Of a stretch of DNA of 64,000 nt, positions 17,214 to 25,525 are shown one piece after another (position 1 is the stretch's first letter; each line of letters starts with the position of its first letter). Source of the DNA: Schlesneria sp. (GTDB lineage Bacteria; Planctomycetota; Planctomycetia; Planctomycetales; Planctomycetaceae); contig JAQGHU010000025.1 in NCBI GenBank assembly GCA_028291515.1, positions 62,001-126,000 of the forward strand. The letters are read 5' to 3'. The position numbers and the translations under genes are program-made. A model generated the notes under the pieces. It was not told where the DNA came from. It searched no databases and saw only the letters and a list, made by a program, of their open reading frames with translations.

Positions 17214-19142
17214 ATGACCGCTCGATCTCATCTCCGATCAATCATCACCTTCAGCCTGATCGCGGCTGCCGGAGCAACGACAGCACACGCGGCCGATTCC
17301 CCGAACGATCAACTCAACCTCACGACAGACCGCGTCATCGTCTTCAAAGACGGGTACTACCTGGCCCTCAAGAGCGGCACGGCGGTCACCAACAAAGATG
17401 GCGAAGTCCACCTGCTCGATGTCCCCGACAACGCGGTCCTGGGCTCCGTCTGGGCCACATCCAGCAAGGGCAAGCTGACCGCCATGGTCGCTTCGCGCGA
17501 AACGATCAAGCAGTCCGAAGAAATTGCCGTGCCCTGCATGCAGACAGTGGACATTCTGCAAGCCAATATCGGCGCGAATGCCAAAATCGTGATGCACGAT
17601 AAAACGGTCTATCAGGGTGACATCGTCCGCGTGTTGACAGAGCCCACAGTAACGACCCCGACCCCCGGTCTCATCGCTCTGATCAAGGCTGTTGGCTCGG
17701 ACAAAGCGGGTGCAAGCGCCAAAAACGATGTGCACCTTGTGACGGTCGATCAAGGCGATCTTGTCCGCGCATTGAAGGAATCCGCGGCATCAGCGGCCGC
17801 ACCAGGCGTCGCCGCATTGATCAAAGGTCTCGACCCAGAAGCGATCGCTCACGATCCTTTGTCGTCCGCTCTCCGTTCTGGCAAACCAACAACCACCACC
17901 GTCTCGGGCGTCACCGGATCACAGTTCATCGTCCGTACAGAAGACGGAGACGTCTTGCTTCCAATCGCTCAGGTTCAAACAGTCACGATCAAGAATATGA
18001 AGGCGGAGCTCAAACGCACCGTCACGGCATCGACAAACTCCAAGCGACTGACGATGCGTTTTACCGAGCCAAATAAGGCGGTCGACGTTTCGTTCATGTA
18101 CTTTCAATCGGGCCTGCGATGGATCCCCACGTACCGCATCAACTTGACGGAAGACCAGGGTAAGCAGATGGCCAACATGGACCTGCAGGCCGAATTCCTG
18201 AACGAAGCCGAAGACCTCGACAACATCCCTGTCGACATCGTCGTCGGCGTCCCCAACTTCAAGTTTAAGGACACCCCCAGCCCGCTCACCCTGGAACAAA
18301 CACTCCGCAATGTCCTGCAACAGGCCGCGCCGCAACTGATGAGTCAGTCCATGTCCAACAGCTTCATCGCGCGAAGCGGCGAACGAGCGGGCCCCGGGAT
18401 GGCTCATCAGCAGGAAAATGCTGCTTTCGCCTTACCTCCCGAATTGGGAGCAGTCGGGGCTCAGGACCTGTTCGTTTACAGCTTGAAGAAGGTCAAGCTG
18501 ATGAGAGGACAACGAGCGGCCATGCCATTGCTTTCGTCCCGCGTTCCTTATCGTGATGTCTACACGTGGGACGTGCATCTGACTCGCCAGGACATCGAAG
18601 CCGGCAACAAGGGAACAACGCCACAGAACATCTCCGAGAATCGCGTCTGGCATCAAGTGGTCCTTACCAACAACACCGGTGTCCCCTGGACCACCGGAGC
18701 CGCCCTGCTGATGCAAGGCAATCAGCCTCTGTCGCAGGAACTGCTCACCTACACGTCCGTTGGCGGTGATGTCCGCATCCCGATCACTATCTCAGTGGAT
18801 ACTCGGGGAACATATCGCGAAGAAGAGACCGCTCGCAAGCTGAACGCCCTCGGCTTCGAAGGCCACAATTATGCGCAGATCGACAAGACCGCGACGCTGA
18901 ACCTGATCAATCACAAACCGCTGCCAATCGACGTGGAAATCACGTTCCGCACCGGCGGCAAGGCCGCCGAAGTCTCGAACGACGGCAAGATCACGCTCAA
19001 CTCGCACTCAGCCGCGGACTGGATCGACTACCGCGGCTATTCCGCCGTGAACAACAGTTCGACGGTGGTCTGGAGAAGCACCATCAAACCAAAAGAAACG
19101 TTCGCGCCCATCGTAAAGTACCACTACTTCGCCAGGCATTAA
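17214..19142 (+). CDS. DUF4139-like exported protein
   Basis: 642 residues. MTARSHLRSIITFSLIAAAGATTAHA is a signal peptide. The central and C-terminal part (FMYFQSGLRWIPTYRINLTEDQG, ANMDLQAEFLNEAEDLDNIPVDIVVGVPNFKF, and GVPWTTGAALLMQGNQPLSQELLTYT) has the W-x-P-Y and paired beta-sandwich features of DUF4139 proteins (mucoidy-inhibitor-A-like). An N-terminal region (residues 30-250) contains a repeated GDIVRVL/GDLVRAL element. Likely periplasmic or outer-surface; role unknown. It may work with the VIT/VWA protein upstream, a pairing inferred only from order and orientation. Confidence 0.75.
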   Translation: MTARSHLRSIITFSLIAAAGATTAHAADSPNDQLNLTTDRVIVFKDGYYLALKSGTAVTNKDGEVHLLDVPDNAVLGSVWATSSKGKLTAMVASRETIKQSEEIAVPCMQTVDILQANIGANAKIVMHDKTVYQGDIVRVLTEPTVTTPTPGLIALIKAVGSDKAGASAKNDVHLVTVDQGDLVRALKESAASAAAPGVAALIKGLDPEAIAHDPLSSALRSGKPTTTTVSGVTGSQFIVRTEDGDVLLPIAQVQTVTIKNMKAELKRTVTASTNSKRLTMRFTEPNKAVDVSFMYFQSGLRWIPTYRINLTEDQGKQMANMDLQAEFLNEAEDLDNIPVDIVVGVPNFKFKDTPSPLTLEQTLRNVLQQAAPQLMSQSMSNSFIARSGERAGPGMAHQQENAAFALPPELGAVGAQDLFVYSLKKVKLMRGQRAAMPLLSSRVPYRDVYTWDVHLTRQDIEAGNKGTTPQNISENRVWHQVVLTNNTGVPWTTGAALLMQGNQPLSQELLTYTSVGGDVRIPITISVDTRGTYREEETARKLNALGFEGHNYAQIDKTATLNLINHKPLPIDVEITFRTGGKAAEVSNDGKITLNSHSAADWIDYRGYSAVNNSSTVVWRSTIKPKETFAPIVKYHYFARH

Positions 19143-19185
19143 ATAACAGGCTCGATGGCCTCGGGTGCCAGGAGTTATCGAGCGA

Positions 19186-19522
19186 GGATATCTACAGATC
19201 TACCCGAGAGGGATCTGAACAATCGTCCGTCGATTCATGGTTCTCAGGCCCAAGGTGCCGGAACTTTGCCCAGCCAGGGCCCTTTGGCCCTGGAATTAAG
19301 CCCACAATTGGACTTCCAAAGGCCTGTAGGGCCGGGCATTTCAGGGAGGGACCGATTTCAAGATGAGGGAACTAATGGGCCGGCCCTTCAGGCCTCAAGA
19401 GATGTTATTGCAGGTCCTGTTCCGGGGCCGAAGGGCCCCGGCTGGGCAAAGTTCCGGCCCCTTGGGCCTCATGACAAAGGCCAAACAATCCTAAAACGAA
19501 TGCATCAGAGATGTGTAGATAC
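19186..19522. repeat. MITE-like element, copy 1 (~337 bp)
   Basis: The whole element is a long inverted repeat: the left half contains GGCCCAAGGTGCCGGAACTT then TGCCCAGCC, and the right half contains the reverse complement GGCTGGGCAAAGTTCCGG with GGGCCTCATGA. The outer ends (GGATATCTACAGATCT / AGATGTGTAGATAC) also pair. The copy at 40359-40686 is collinear with it over its length, including non-palindromic central bases. It has no coding capacity, so any mobility would need a transposase elsewhere. Confidence 0.8.
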
Positions 19523-19573
19523 GAGTCCTCGGACGTCGCCGTCTCTTCCACCGAGAGCATTGGCTTAACACGT

Positions 19574-19661
19574 GTAGCCAATCTCGCCAAGAGATTGGGT
19601 GAAGTCGATGTGCTATCAACGTCGATGGTCGCTCACCCAAGATCTTGGCGATCTTGGCTAC
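19574..19661. repeat. Palindromic repeat GTAGCCAATCTCGCCAAGA, copy 1
   Basis: Left arm GTAGCCAATCTCGCCAAGAG and right arm ending GGCGATCTTGGCTAC form a ~29-bp imperfect hairpin. Related units at 51247-51325 and 51836-51873 share TCTTGGCGAGAT and GGCTAC. Confidence 0.7.
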
Positions 19662-19663
19662 AT

Positions 19664-19697
19664 TGATCCGTGTTCAATCCGTGTTTCATCCGTGGCT
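19664..19697. repeat. 34-bp dispersed repeat, copy 2
   Basis: Identical over 34 bp to 9954-9987, with three ATCCGTG units. Non-coding. Confidence 0.8.
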
Positions 19698-19718
19698 AAG
19701 TCTTCTCTTCTATCCGAA

Positions 19719-20627
19719 CTACTCAATCGGCAAAAACGTCAGCGTTCCACCGAGCATATCCGGCACGATCAACTGCTTGTGATCGGCATCATAATAGAAG
19801 TCCGCTGCCGACTTCAGACCTTCCAGAATCACATTCACTTCGCGAGTCTTCCGGTCCACTTTCCAGACCTTACCCTGAGTCCAACTCGACGCGTAGAACG
19901 TGTCCTTCGTGACAGTCAGCCCGTCGATGCCGCGCATCCCAGTCGTCAGGATCTCGTACTTGCCGTTCTCATACGTGACGATGTGCCCCGCGAAGAAGTC
20001 GCCGGCGTACACATGCGAACCCTCTTCCTTCGGCCCCACGGCCACACCGTTTGGAAACCGCAGAGCCACGTTACCAGCCGGAATCGCGACCGAGATTTCA
20101 CCCTTCAGCGTGACCTTGTAGATGCAACCCTTCTTCGGCAGTTCCTTGGCCTTGTCGCCATCCAGATCCCACAGCTTGCGTTCGCCAGCAGGATCGAACA
20201 TCGCGCCAGGATTACTCATTTCCGAGATGTACACGCTGGCCCCGTCAGGCCCCGCGGCAATGTCATTCAGAAACTCGATCGGTTGCGGAAAGCTTTTCAT
20301 TTCGGCCAGCTTCGCGGTCTTCCCGTCCTTGTCGACCTTCCACAACGTGGTCTCGTCACACACAACCAGATAGTCGCCGACGAACGCGATTCCCTTGGGA
20401 GCATTCAGCCCCTTGGCAAACACAGTCACTTTATCACCGTCGAGCGTCACGATCGTTCCGTCGCCAGGCTCTTCCCCGTTGATCATCGTGACATACAGCT
20501 TGCCGCCAAACCCCCGGCAAACGCTCTCCGGATTTTCTCCGACCTTGATGGTTTTTGGCGCATCGGCCGCCAACAGGCCACTGGAAACAACAGACAAAGC
20601 CAGGCACGTCAGGATGAAACGAGACAT
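19719..20627 (-). CDS. SMP-30/gluconolactonase-like secreted propeller
   Basis: 302 residues from ATG 20627 with GGGAG upstream; the frame is open to 20696 but the signal peptide MSRFILTCLALSVVSSGLLAA marks the start. The mature part has NHL/SMP-30-like blades (NAPKGIAFVGDYLVV, PIEFLNDIAAGPDGASVYISEM, LRFPNGVAVGPKEEGSHVYAGD, GIDGLTVTKDTFYASS). NDIAAGPDG and FPNGVAVGP are the usual metal-site loops of gluconolactonase-like proteins. Likely a periplasmic sugar lactonase or NHL-type protein. A related gene is at 62036-62926. Confidence 0.85.
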   Translation of the reverse strand: MSRFILTCLALSVVSSGLLAADAPKTIKVGENPESVCRGFGGKLYVTMINGEEPGDGTIVTLDGDKVTVFAKGLNAPKGIAFVGDYLVVCDETTLWKVDKDGKTAKLAEMKSFPQPIEFLNDIAAGPDGASVYISEMSNPGAMFDPAGERKLWDLDGDKAKELPKKGCIYKVTLKGEISVAIPAGNVALRFPNGVAVGPKEEGSHVYAGDFFAGHIVTYENGKYEILTTGMRGIDGLTVTKDTFYASSWTQGKVWKVDRKTREVNVILEGLKSAADFYYDADHKQLIVPDMLGGTLTFLPIE

Positions 20628-20737
20628 CAGCAACTCCCAGAGATAGTGAACATCAGGACCGCGATGCCAGCATAGTCCCACCCGTGTTGAATTCAACTGA
20701 GTCGGCCGTGGCCTTGAGAATGCAGCAGGCCGTCTTC

Positions 20738-20811
20738 TTTCAATCTGCGTGCTTCTGCGAAATCTGCGGATCAGAATTCATCATCCGCAGATGACGCAGA
20801 TTTCACAGATT
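20738..20811. repeat. Repeat AATCTGCGTGCTTCTGCGAA, copy 1
   Basis: TTTCAATCTGCGTGCTTCTG continuing to ATCTGCGGATCAG, then ATCCGCAGAT and CAGATTTCACAGATT. Left and right parts are partly complementary (ATCTGCGGAT / ATCCGCAGAT). A second copy is at 27949-28014. Confidence 0.75.
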
Positions 20812-20914
20812 ATGAGATGAAATTCAAAGAGGCTATACGTTGTTTGATTGAGCGGTTCACATGCCCGGCGAAGACACGGCCATGTCGAAGACTCCATAAC
20901 CGTGGCGGGCGTTC

Positions 20915-22192
20915 TTATACCGTGGCTGGTTGCACCAACTTGCCCGCTTTCACAATCCCTCCCTGCAGAACCGCGATGAATCGCGTGCGGTCCTCAAGCA
21001 CCGAGATATCCGCCACCACATCACCGTCAACAACCAGCACATCTGCCAGCTTGCCTGATTCCAAAGTCCCCAGTTCGTGATCGCGACCCAGGATCTCCGC
21101 CCCGGTTTTCGTCGCGCACATCAACGTCTCCAGCGGCGTAAATCCGACATAGTTCACGAAGAACGTCAGTTCACGAGCGTAGTTCCCGTGGGGATTCCAA
21201 CCAAACCCATAGTCTCCGCCAAGACCAATGCGACCGCCCGCCTTGAGGATCCGCCGAGCACTCTCGGCCCCACCCTCCAGCGTTTCCTTGTGACCGTCGA
21301 TCACACGCTGAGACAGATTAAACTCGGGGCCACGCTCGATACTCGCCAGCTCAAAATAGAGCGCTGGCACAACAGGGACGTTTCGCTCCAGGATCAACTG
21401 CAACGCCTCATCGTCGAGAAACGTCCCATGCTCGATGGCATCGTACCCGGCTCGCAACGCGTTCTTGATTCCCTCGGTCGCCCGGCAATGGCCTGTGACT
21501 TTCATGCCGTGGTTATGGGCCGTCGCGACGACCGCGTGCATCTCCTCAAACGTCATGCACAGCGTGTGATGATCGTTGATATCGGGCGACGCAGCATCCC
21601 CCGTCGGATACGTCTTCACCCACTCAACGCCATCCTTCACCAGCTTGCGGACCGCCGCTCGTGCTTCATCCGGTCCGTTGATCAGCAGCACCAGCCCATC
21701 CATGCCGATCTTGCGAAAGTCCGGATTCCAATCCATCAAGCCGCCGACTCCGCAGATTTCGCGACCACTCGTCGCCAGCCGAGGCCCCGGAACCAGATCG
21801 CTTTCGATCGCCTTCTTCAGCCAGACATCAACATTGAACAGGCTGCCACCACTGCGAGCCGACGTGTAACCACACTCCAGCGCCAACTTGGCATTGCAAC
21901 CGGCCAGCAGCGTGACGTATTCGACCGGATACTTGATGTCCAGATCTTCCAGCGCGGACACGTTGAAGTAGGTCGCATGGAAATGAGCTTCGATCAGCCC
22001 CGGCATAATCGTGCCGCCCCTGGCATCGATCCGAGTCGCCTCGCGATCCACCAGCGGCATGGCCGCCGCCGGACCGACATAGCGAATCCGCCCATCTTCA
22101 ATCACCAGCGCAGCATCCCGAATCGGCGGTGCTCCTGTTCCATCCACCACCTGACCATTCTCAATCACCGTCACGCCAGACGCCGTCTTCAT
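20915..22192 (-). CDS. Metal-dependent amidohydrolase (imidazolonepropionase-like)
   Basis: 425 residues, no signal peptide. Amidohydrolase landmarks in order: GTGAPP, DARGGTIMPGLIEAHFHATYF with His70 and His72, VKTYPTG with Lys193 (usually carbamylated), TGHCRA with His235, IEHGTF with His255, and LGGDYG with Asp327, then TPLETLMCATKTGAEILG and LGTLESGKLADVLVVDGD. These complete a binuclear metal site, so the enzyme should be active. Substrate cannot be deduced; relatives include imidazolonepropionases and prolidase-like enzymes. The stop is close to a dispersed repeat. Confidence 0.93.
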   Translation of the reverse strand: MKTASGVTVIENGQVVDGTGAPPIRDAALVIEDGRIRYVGPAAAMPLVDREATRIDARGGTIMPGLIEAHFHATYFNVSALEDLDIKYPVEYVTLLAGCNAKLALECGYTSARSGGSLFNVDVWLKKAIESDLVPGPRLATSGREICGVGGLMDWNPDFRKIGMDGLVLLINGPDEARAAVRKLVKDGVEWVKTYPTGDAASPDINDHHTLCMTFEEMHAVVATAHNHGMKVTGHCRATEGIKNALRAGYDAIEHGTFLDDEALQLILERNVPVVPALYFELASIERGPEFNLSQRVIDGHKETLEGGAESARRILKAGGRIGLGGDYGFGWNPHGNYARELTFFVNYVGFTPLETLMCATKTGAEILGRDHELGTLESGKLADVLVVDGDVVADISVLEDRTRFIAVLQGGIVKAGKLVQPATV

Positions 22193-22290
22193 GTGATGCC
22201 AATCCGGAAGTGAATTCAGAGCAAAGGTGTCACTATCACTATTGAAGGTTCAGTGGCAGCGGGTCAAGGGAGTCGCCAAGCCATCACACC

Positions 22291-22483
22291 TTCCGTCATT
22301 CCCGCGCAGGCAGGAATCCAGAGAACCGCAGAACGGCAGCGGCGAGTGGCACGTCCCTGACGGGAAGGGCGTGGGCTGGGCCAAACGAACACGCCATTCG
22401 AAGACTGCCTCTTGATCCACCCACTCTTCATCCGTGGCGAACACTCTTCTCTCCGCCGCTTCCGTCATTCCTGCGGGAATCCA
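22291..22483. repeat. CCGTCATTCCCGCGCAGGCG-type repeats (two copies)
   Basis: TTCCGTCATTCCCGCGCAGG then CAGGAATCCAG at 22291-22321, and a shortened copy CTTCCGTCATTCCTGCGGGA then ATCCAG at about 22460-22483. Same family as 25344-25374 and the arms of 26121-26278. Confidence 0.75.
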
Positions 22484-22552
22484 GTTGTCGATTGCCGCCA
22501 GAGATCAGTAAGCTCTCACCGCGTTCAAACAACGAAACACAAGGAGATCGTC

Positions 22553-22852
22553 ATGGCGAAGAAGAAAGTGGCGCAGGAGTCGGCACCATCTGGCCTGGGA
22601 ATGATCGGCGGCGCGGCCGCAGGGGCCGCTGCAGGATCAATGCTCGGCCCCATCGGGGCGGCCGTCGGAGCTGTCGTCGGCGGAGCGGCCGGGGCCAATG
22701 CAGGTGCCATCGCGAACAGCATCCCGAAGTCGGTCAAGAAGGCCGCCTCTAAGGGAATCAAGAAGGTCACGGGAGCGGTCAAAGCCGCGGCGAAAAAGGC
22801 ACCCGCCAAGAAAACAATGAAGAAGGCCGTCAAGAAGACTGCGAAGAAATAG
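22553..22852 (+). CDS. Glycine-zipper protein with histone-H1-like Lys/Ala tail
   Basis: 99 residues from ATG 22553 with AAGGAG seven bases upstream. Residues 14-62 are a small-residue hydrophobic stretch (GLGMIGGAAAGAAAGSMLGP, GAAVGAVVGGAAGANAGAIA) of glycine-zipper type that could insert in or oligomerise on membranes. Residues 63-99 are strongly basic Lys/Ala/Pro (SVKKAASKGIKKVTGAVKAA, KKAPAKKTMKKAVKKTAKK), like bacterial histone-H1-type DNA-binding tails. Together they suggest a membrane-associated nucleic-acid- or polyanion-binding protein; this is inference. No signal peptide. Confidence 0.75.
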   Translation: MAKKKVAQESAPSGLGMIGGAAAGAAAGSMLGPIGAAVGAVVGGAAGANAGAIANSIPKSVKKAASKGIKKVTGAVKAAAKKAPAKKTMKKAVKKTAKK

Positions 22853-22974
22853 GCGGGATCAGATCGCGACCGCCAGCCTGTCGACACTGTCTCATTCGAT
22901 ACGCGTTGGCGGCGGAATTCATCTGCCGCCAACATTTAATCTCTCTTGTAGGGCGGATTTCCAGTAGTGTCCGC

Positions 22975-23409
22975 CTAAATTGGGGATGGCCGCTTCCGTG
23001 GCTTCCAGAGAATCAGGTAGGCGGAGAGCAAGATCAGTGGAATGGTGAGGGGCCAATATGTAACCTCGCAATACCAGACTTGATCAGGGGTACCAATTAC
23101 TGTTCGTATAACTTCCGCGTACAAGGGCCAGTTTTCCAATCCCCTGAAGTCGTCGGGACCTGGAATTTCACCCCAATTGATCATCACAGAATGCTGGTTC
23201 GCGTGCGCTGCTTCCACCTCCGCCTCATTCCACTGCCACAAGCGAAGGCCGTCGGCAGAAGTGGCAACGATGTATCTCATGCCGAAGAGCGAGTAACCGA
23301 AAACATCATCGACTTGCCTCGCACGAACCCACATCCCTGTAACCACGCACGCCATCAGCAGCGTGACGCCCCCCGCCTTTCGTCGCCAGCCTTGGAAGAA
23401 TGTGTGCAT
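22975..23409 (-). CDS. GWRRK-family small membrane protein, paralog A
   Basis: 144 residues from ATG 23409. Residues 3-12 (TFFQGWRRKA) carry the family signature FF-x-GW-RRK-x-G; residues 13-31 are a hydrophobic helix (GGVTLLMACVVTGMWVRA). A ~90-residue polar middle follows, and the C-terminus has a second helix TYWPLTIPLILLSAYLILWKPRK. Paralogs: 36036-36452, 36445-36909, 36902-37336 and 51363-51638. The leader TATCATGCCCCCC directly before ATG is nearly identical to that of the 36036 gene. Both arms of an inverted repeat bracket this gene and the ORF upstream. Probably an inner-membrane protein with a periplasmic loop; function unknown. Confidence 0.8.
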   Translation of the reverse strand: MHTFFQGWRRKAGGVTLLMACVVTGMWVRARQVDDVFGYSLFGMRYIVATSADGLRLWQWNEAEVEAAHANQHSVMINWGEIPGPDDFRGLENWPLYAEVIRTVIGTPDQVWYCEVTYWPLTIPLILLSAYLILWKPRKRPSPI

Positions 23410-23429
23410 GGGGGGCATGATACCAAATG

Positions 23430-23462
23430 ACAAAGGCCGGGCGGTTCACGCTCGGCCTTTGT
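23430..23462 (-). terminator. Terminator hairpin between small ORF and paralog A
   Basis: ACAAAGGCCG / CGGCCTTTGT, 10-bp stem with a 13-nt loop. Read on the minus strand it follows the small ORF at 23474 and precedes the start of the membrane gene by about 20 bp. Confidence 0.65.
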
Positions 23463-23473
23463 CTTGTGATTCG

Positions 23474-23617
23474 CTATTCATCCGGCTGCTCAACAAGAGA
23501 ATCCTCTGACAGGTCAATTAGCTTCTTCAGCCTGTCAAAGTCTTTTTTCGATACTCGCGACGATAGTCGCAGTCGCACCATCAACACAGATGCGGGACAG
23601 TACCGACCGGCCTTCAT
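23474..23617 (-). CDS. Possible 47-residue protein
   Basis: ATG 23617 to TAG 23474. The second half is a charged amphipathic helix (VSKKDFDRLKKLIDLSEDSL) followed by VEQPDE; the first half is MKAGRYCPASVLMVRLRLSS. It ends 12 bp before a terminator-type hairpin, which supports its being a real transcription unit. The start codon is inside the right arm of the flanking inverted repeat. No family recognised; too short for usual gene callers. Confidence 0.4.
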   Translation of the reverse strand: MKAGRYCPASVLMVRLRLSSRVSKKDFDRLKKLIDLSEDSLVEQPDE

Positions 23618-23882
23618 CCCCAATTTAGGCGGACAGTACCGGACTTCCAATCCGTCACTCTCCTCCGCGCCGTGAAGCCCCCAAGATCAAAGCGAAGGCG
23701 ACGACCCAAACCTATCTCAAGAAGATGACGCAGCCCGCGCGCTGCTGGCATGCGCCGGCGGTCGATCAGCTCGGCCCAACACAGCAGCTGACACTCAACC
23801 AAACGTTTGAGTTCTTGAAAACACCAGATTTCGACAACAGGTGCGGTTGCAATTCCGGCGACGACCGCTACAGTATTGATAC

Positions 23883-23897
23883 TGAGACTCAATCTCA
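23883..23897 (+). promoter_or_regulatory. Fur-like box upstream of small-ORF/TPR cluster
   Basis: TGAGACT-C-AATCTCA is a near-perfect 7-1-7 inverted repeat; the extended ACTGAGACTCAATCTCA matches the 4701 site (ACTGAGTCTCAATCTCA). An AT-rich stretch (AATAAAATACAAC, AAAATATTACC) follows, suitable for a promoter. Iron regulation of the genes at 24044-25317 is inference. Confidence 0.4.
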
Positions 23898-24043
23898 ATA
23901 AAATACAACACTGTTGTCGTACGCAAAATATTACCACTACAACACTTGTGTTTTTTTCCGCAAACGCCAGCGACCTTTCGGTAGCCAGCCAACGACCTCG
24001 AAATTGACTGCTGGTTGTCTGCTGACCCTAAACGAGGCATTGA

Positions 24044-24219
24044 TGCCACGCCTTCATCCGCTGCGCCGTGCGTTGACGTTGATCAAACCGCTGGTTGCGA
24101 TTGCCGCCGTCCAGCAATTTCACGTCCGATTCATGGTGTGTGTGACTGTCGTGGGTGGGGGCATGGATGCCGCCGCCCACACATTTTGCTCGCAACCGGC
24201 CGGGGCACCACTGACGTAA
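24044..24219 (+). CDS. Possible 58-residue hypothetical protein
   Basis: MPRLHPLRRALTLIKPLVAI then AAVQQFHVRFMVCVTVVGGG and a tail AAAHTFCSQPAGAPLT. A basic N-terminus and hydrophobic stretches could anchor it in the membrane. Weak ribosome site ACGAGG. It is the first ORF after the Fur-like box, and the next ORF starts 10 bp after its stop. Family not recognised. Confidence 0.4.
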
Positions 24220-24229
24220 AGGATTCCGC

Positions 24230-24436
24230 ATGGACTTCAACAAACGATGGCGCCGAGAGTTGCAGTTCAATGTGGTCATGCTGGGACTTTCCAGCCTGGC
24301 ATGCGTGCTGACCGCTCTCGTTCGAGATCCCCTCGGCCTGTCGCACGAACGACCTTTGCGAGTTTCTCAGCAATTTCAAACAGCCGATGCGGGATCGGCG
24401 ACGGTGAGCCAGTTCGGTCGCCAACCGCCCAGATAA
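24230..24436 (+). CDS. Possible 68-residue single-helix membrane protein
   Basis: MDFNKRWRRELQFNVVMLGL followed by SSLACVLTALV is a charged N-terminus plus one hydrophobic helix; the remainder (RDPLGLSHERPLRVSQQFQT...) is polar. AAAGGA lies seven bases before ATG. Tight spacing behind the ORF at 24044 suggests co-transcription and a small membrane component. Family not recognised. Confidence 0.45.
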   Translation: MDFNKRWRRELQFNVVMLGLSSLACVLTALVRDPLGLSHERPLRVSQQFQTADAGSATVSQFGRQPPR

Positions 24437-24547
24437 TTCTCGACAGCGTGCATCGCGTGATCCTGTCGGCGGGTTTGCTGACAACAAACATTCCAAGCCA
24501 ATGCCGTACCCCTCCCTGTGAGATTGCCACCAACCGGGACGCCCATC

Positions 24548-25317
24548 ATGTCTGAATTCGAATCCGTAGACATCGACCGCTCGGCATTGCATCAGGCCGA
24601 GGCCAGTTTTCGAGGCGGCAGGATTCGCGACGCCTTTGTGAAGATCCAACCGCATCTTGAGGATCAGCCCGACTGTGGACGCGGTTGGGAACTGCTCGGA
24701 TTGATCCGCCACAACTGGCGGCAATGGGAAGCCGCCCTGGCAGCACTGGAAGAAGCGTCCATCCGAGTACCGCTCAGTGCTGCTGCCGAATGTGCCTTGG
24801 GAGACTGCTATCTCGCCGTGGATCGCGAAGCCTGGGCCCGACCACTCTATCGAAATGTGGTTCAGCGCAAATCGACAACCGTGTGCGCACTGCTCTCCGC
24901 AGCAGCGGGGCTGGATGCTCTGAACGAACCGCAAACCGCCGCCGTCGCCTGTCGACGCGCCGTCACACTCGACCCGAAGCGGCGCAGCCTTATTTCGATT
25001 TGTCGTACTATCTGCGACGATGCGGTGCCTCGACACGAACGATTGAAGCCGCAGCGCAGCGCGCGATCAGCCTGGAGCCAGACAATCTCAAGTTCCGATT
25101 GGGACTGGCCGGCTACCTGCAGTCACGGGACCGATCTTCCGAGGCCCTGGTCCTCCTAGCTCCGGTGACAATGGACCAGATCCGATCGGTCTATTGTCAC
25201 GGTTGCCTGGGCCGCTTACTCGAACTGTTCGCGACAGTCGGCGACGACGAGCGGGCCGAATGCTGTCGGCAGCAGCAGGAATCATTGGATCATTCCGGAG
25301 AGGCCGGCGAGTGCTGA
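24548..25317 (+). pseudogene. TPR protein interrupted by a single-base frameshift
   Basis: The first frame (24548 to about 24975) encodes MSEFESVDIDRSALHQAEAS and TPR-like helices (GRGWELLGLIRHNWRQWEAA, AECALGDCYLAVDREAWARP, CRRAVTLDP). It then runs into nonsense, while the next frame carries EAAQPYFDLSYYLRRCG, AAQRAISLEPDNLKFRLGLA and RLLELFATVGDDERAECCRQ to the stop at 25317. Adding one base in the GACCCGAAG stretch near 24972 restores LDP-EAAQPYFDLSYYL, an ideal TPR join, for about 256 residues. So this is one tetratricopeptide scaffold gene with either a deletion or a sequencing error. It lies downstream of two small membrane-type ORFs and a Fur-like box. Confidence 0.75.
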
Positions 25318-25343
25318 ACGTCGCGAGCGAGAGATTTTCCCGC

Positions 25344-25426
25344 TTTCCGTCATTCCCGCGCAGGCGGGAATCCAGCGAATTGTCAGAGTGCTTCAATGTA
25401 GAAGGCACACTCCGTGTGCCTTCTAC
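25344..25426. repeat. Dispersed repeat plus perfect 13-bp hairpin
   Basis: 25344-25374 is a CCGTCATTCCCGCGCAGGCG family copy. 25398-25426 is GTAGAAGGCACAC, loop TCC, GTGTGCCTTCTAC, a perfect 13-bp hairpin. Either could terminate the TPR transcript. Confidence 0.75.
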
Positions 25427-25525
25427 TCTATCGCCGAGCCTATACCGCTCAGGCCACCCCACCCTCAATCCGCTTCACTGACAGTCACCTTCGCTCTTTC
25501 ACTGTGGATATCGAACAGCTCACGA

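Larger units (their letters stand above)
22968..23635. repeat. Inverted repeat enclosing a two-gene unit
   Basis: A perfect 21-bp core (contains GTCCGCCTAAATTGGGGATG) at 22968-22988 recurs inverted at 23615-23635, with further imperfect similarity outside (CGGATT...). Between the arms lie the membrane-protein gene 22975-23409 and the small ORF 23474-23617, both on the minus strand. The left arm includes the stop of the former and the right arm the start of the latter. Confidence 0.7.

Noticed and set aside
19155-19590. ORFs inside the MITE-like element
   Set aside because: Open frames on both strands arise from the GC-rich inverted repeat; no protein features.
23725-23901. 58-codon ORF ending in the Fur-like box
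   Set aside because: It has no clear ribosome site and overlaps the palindrome. Kept as a possibility only.
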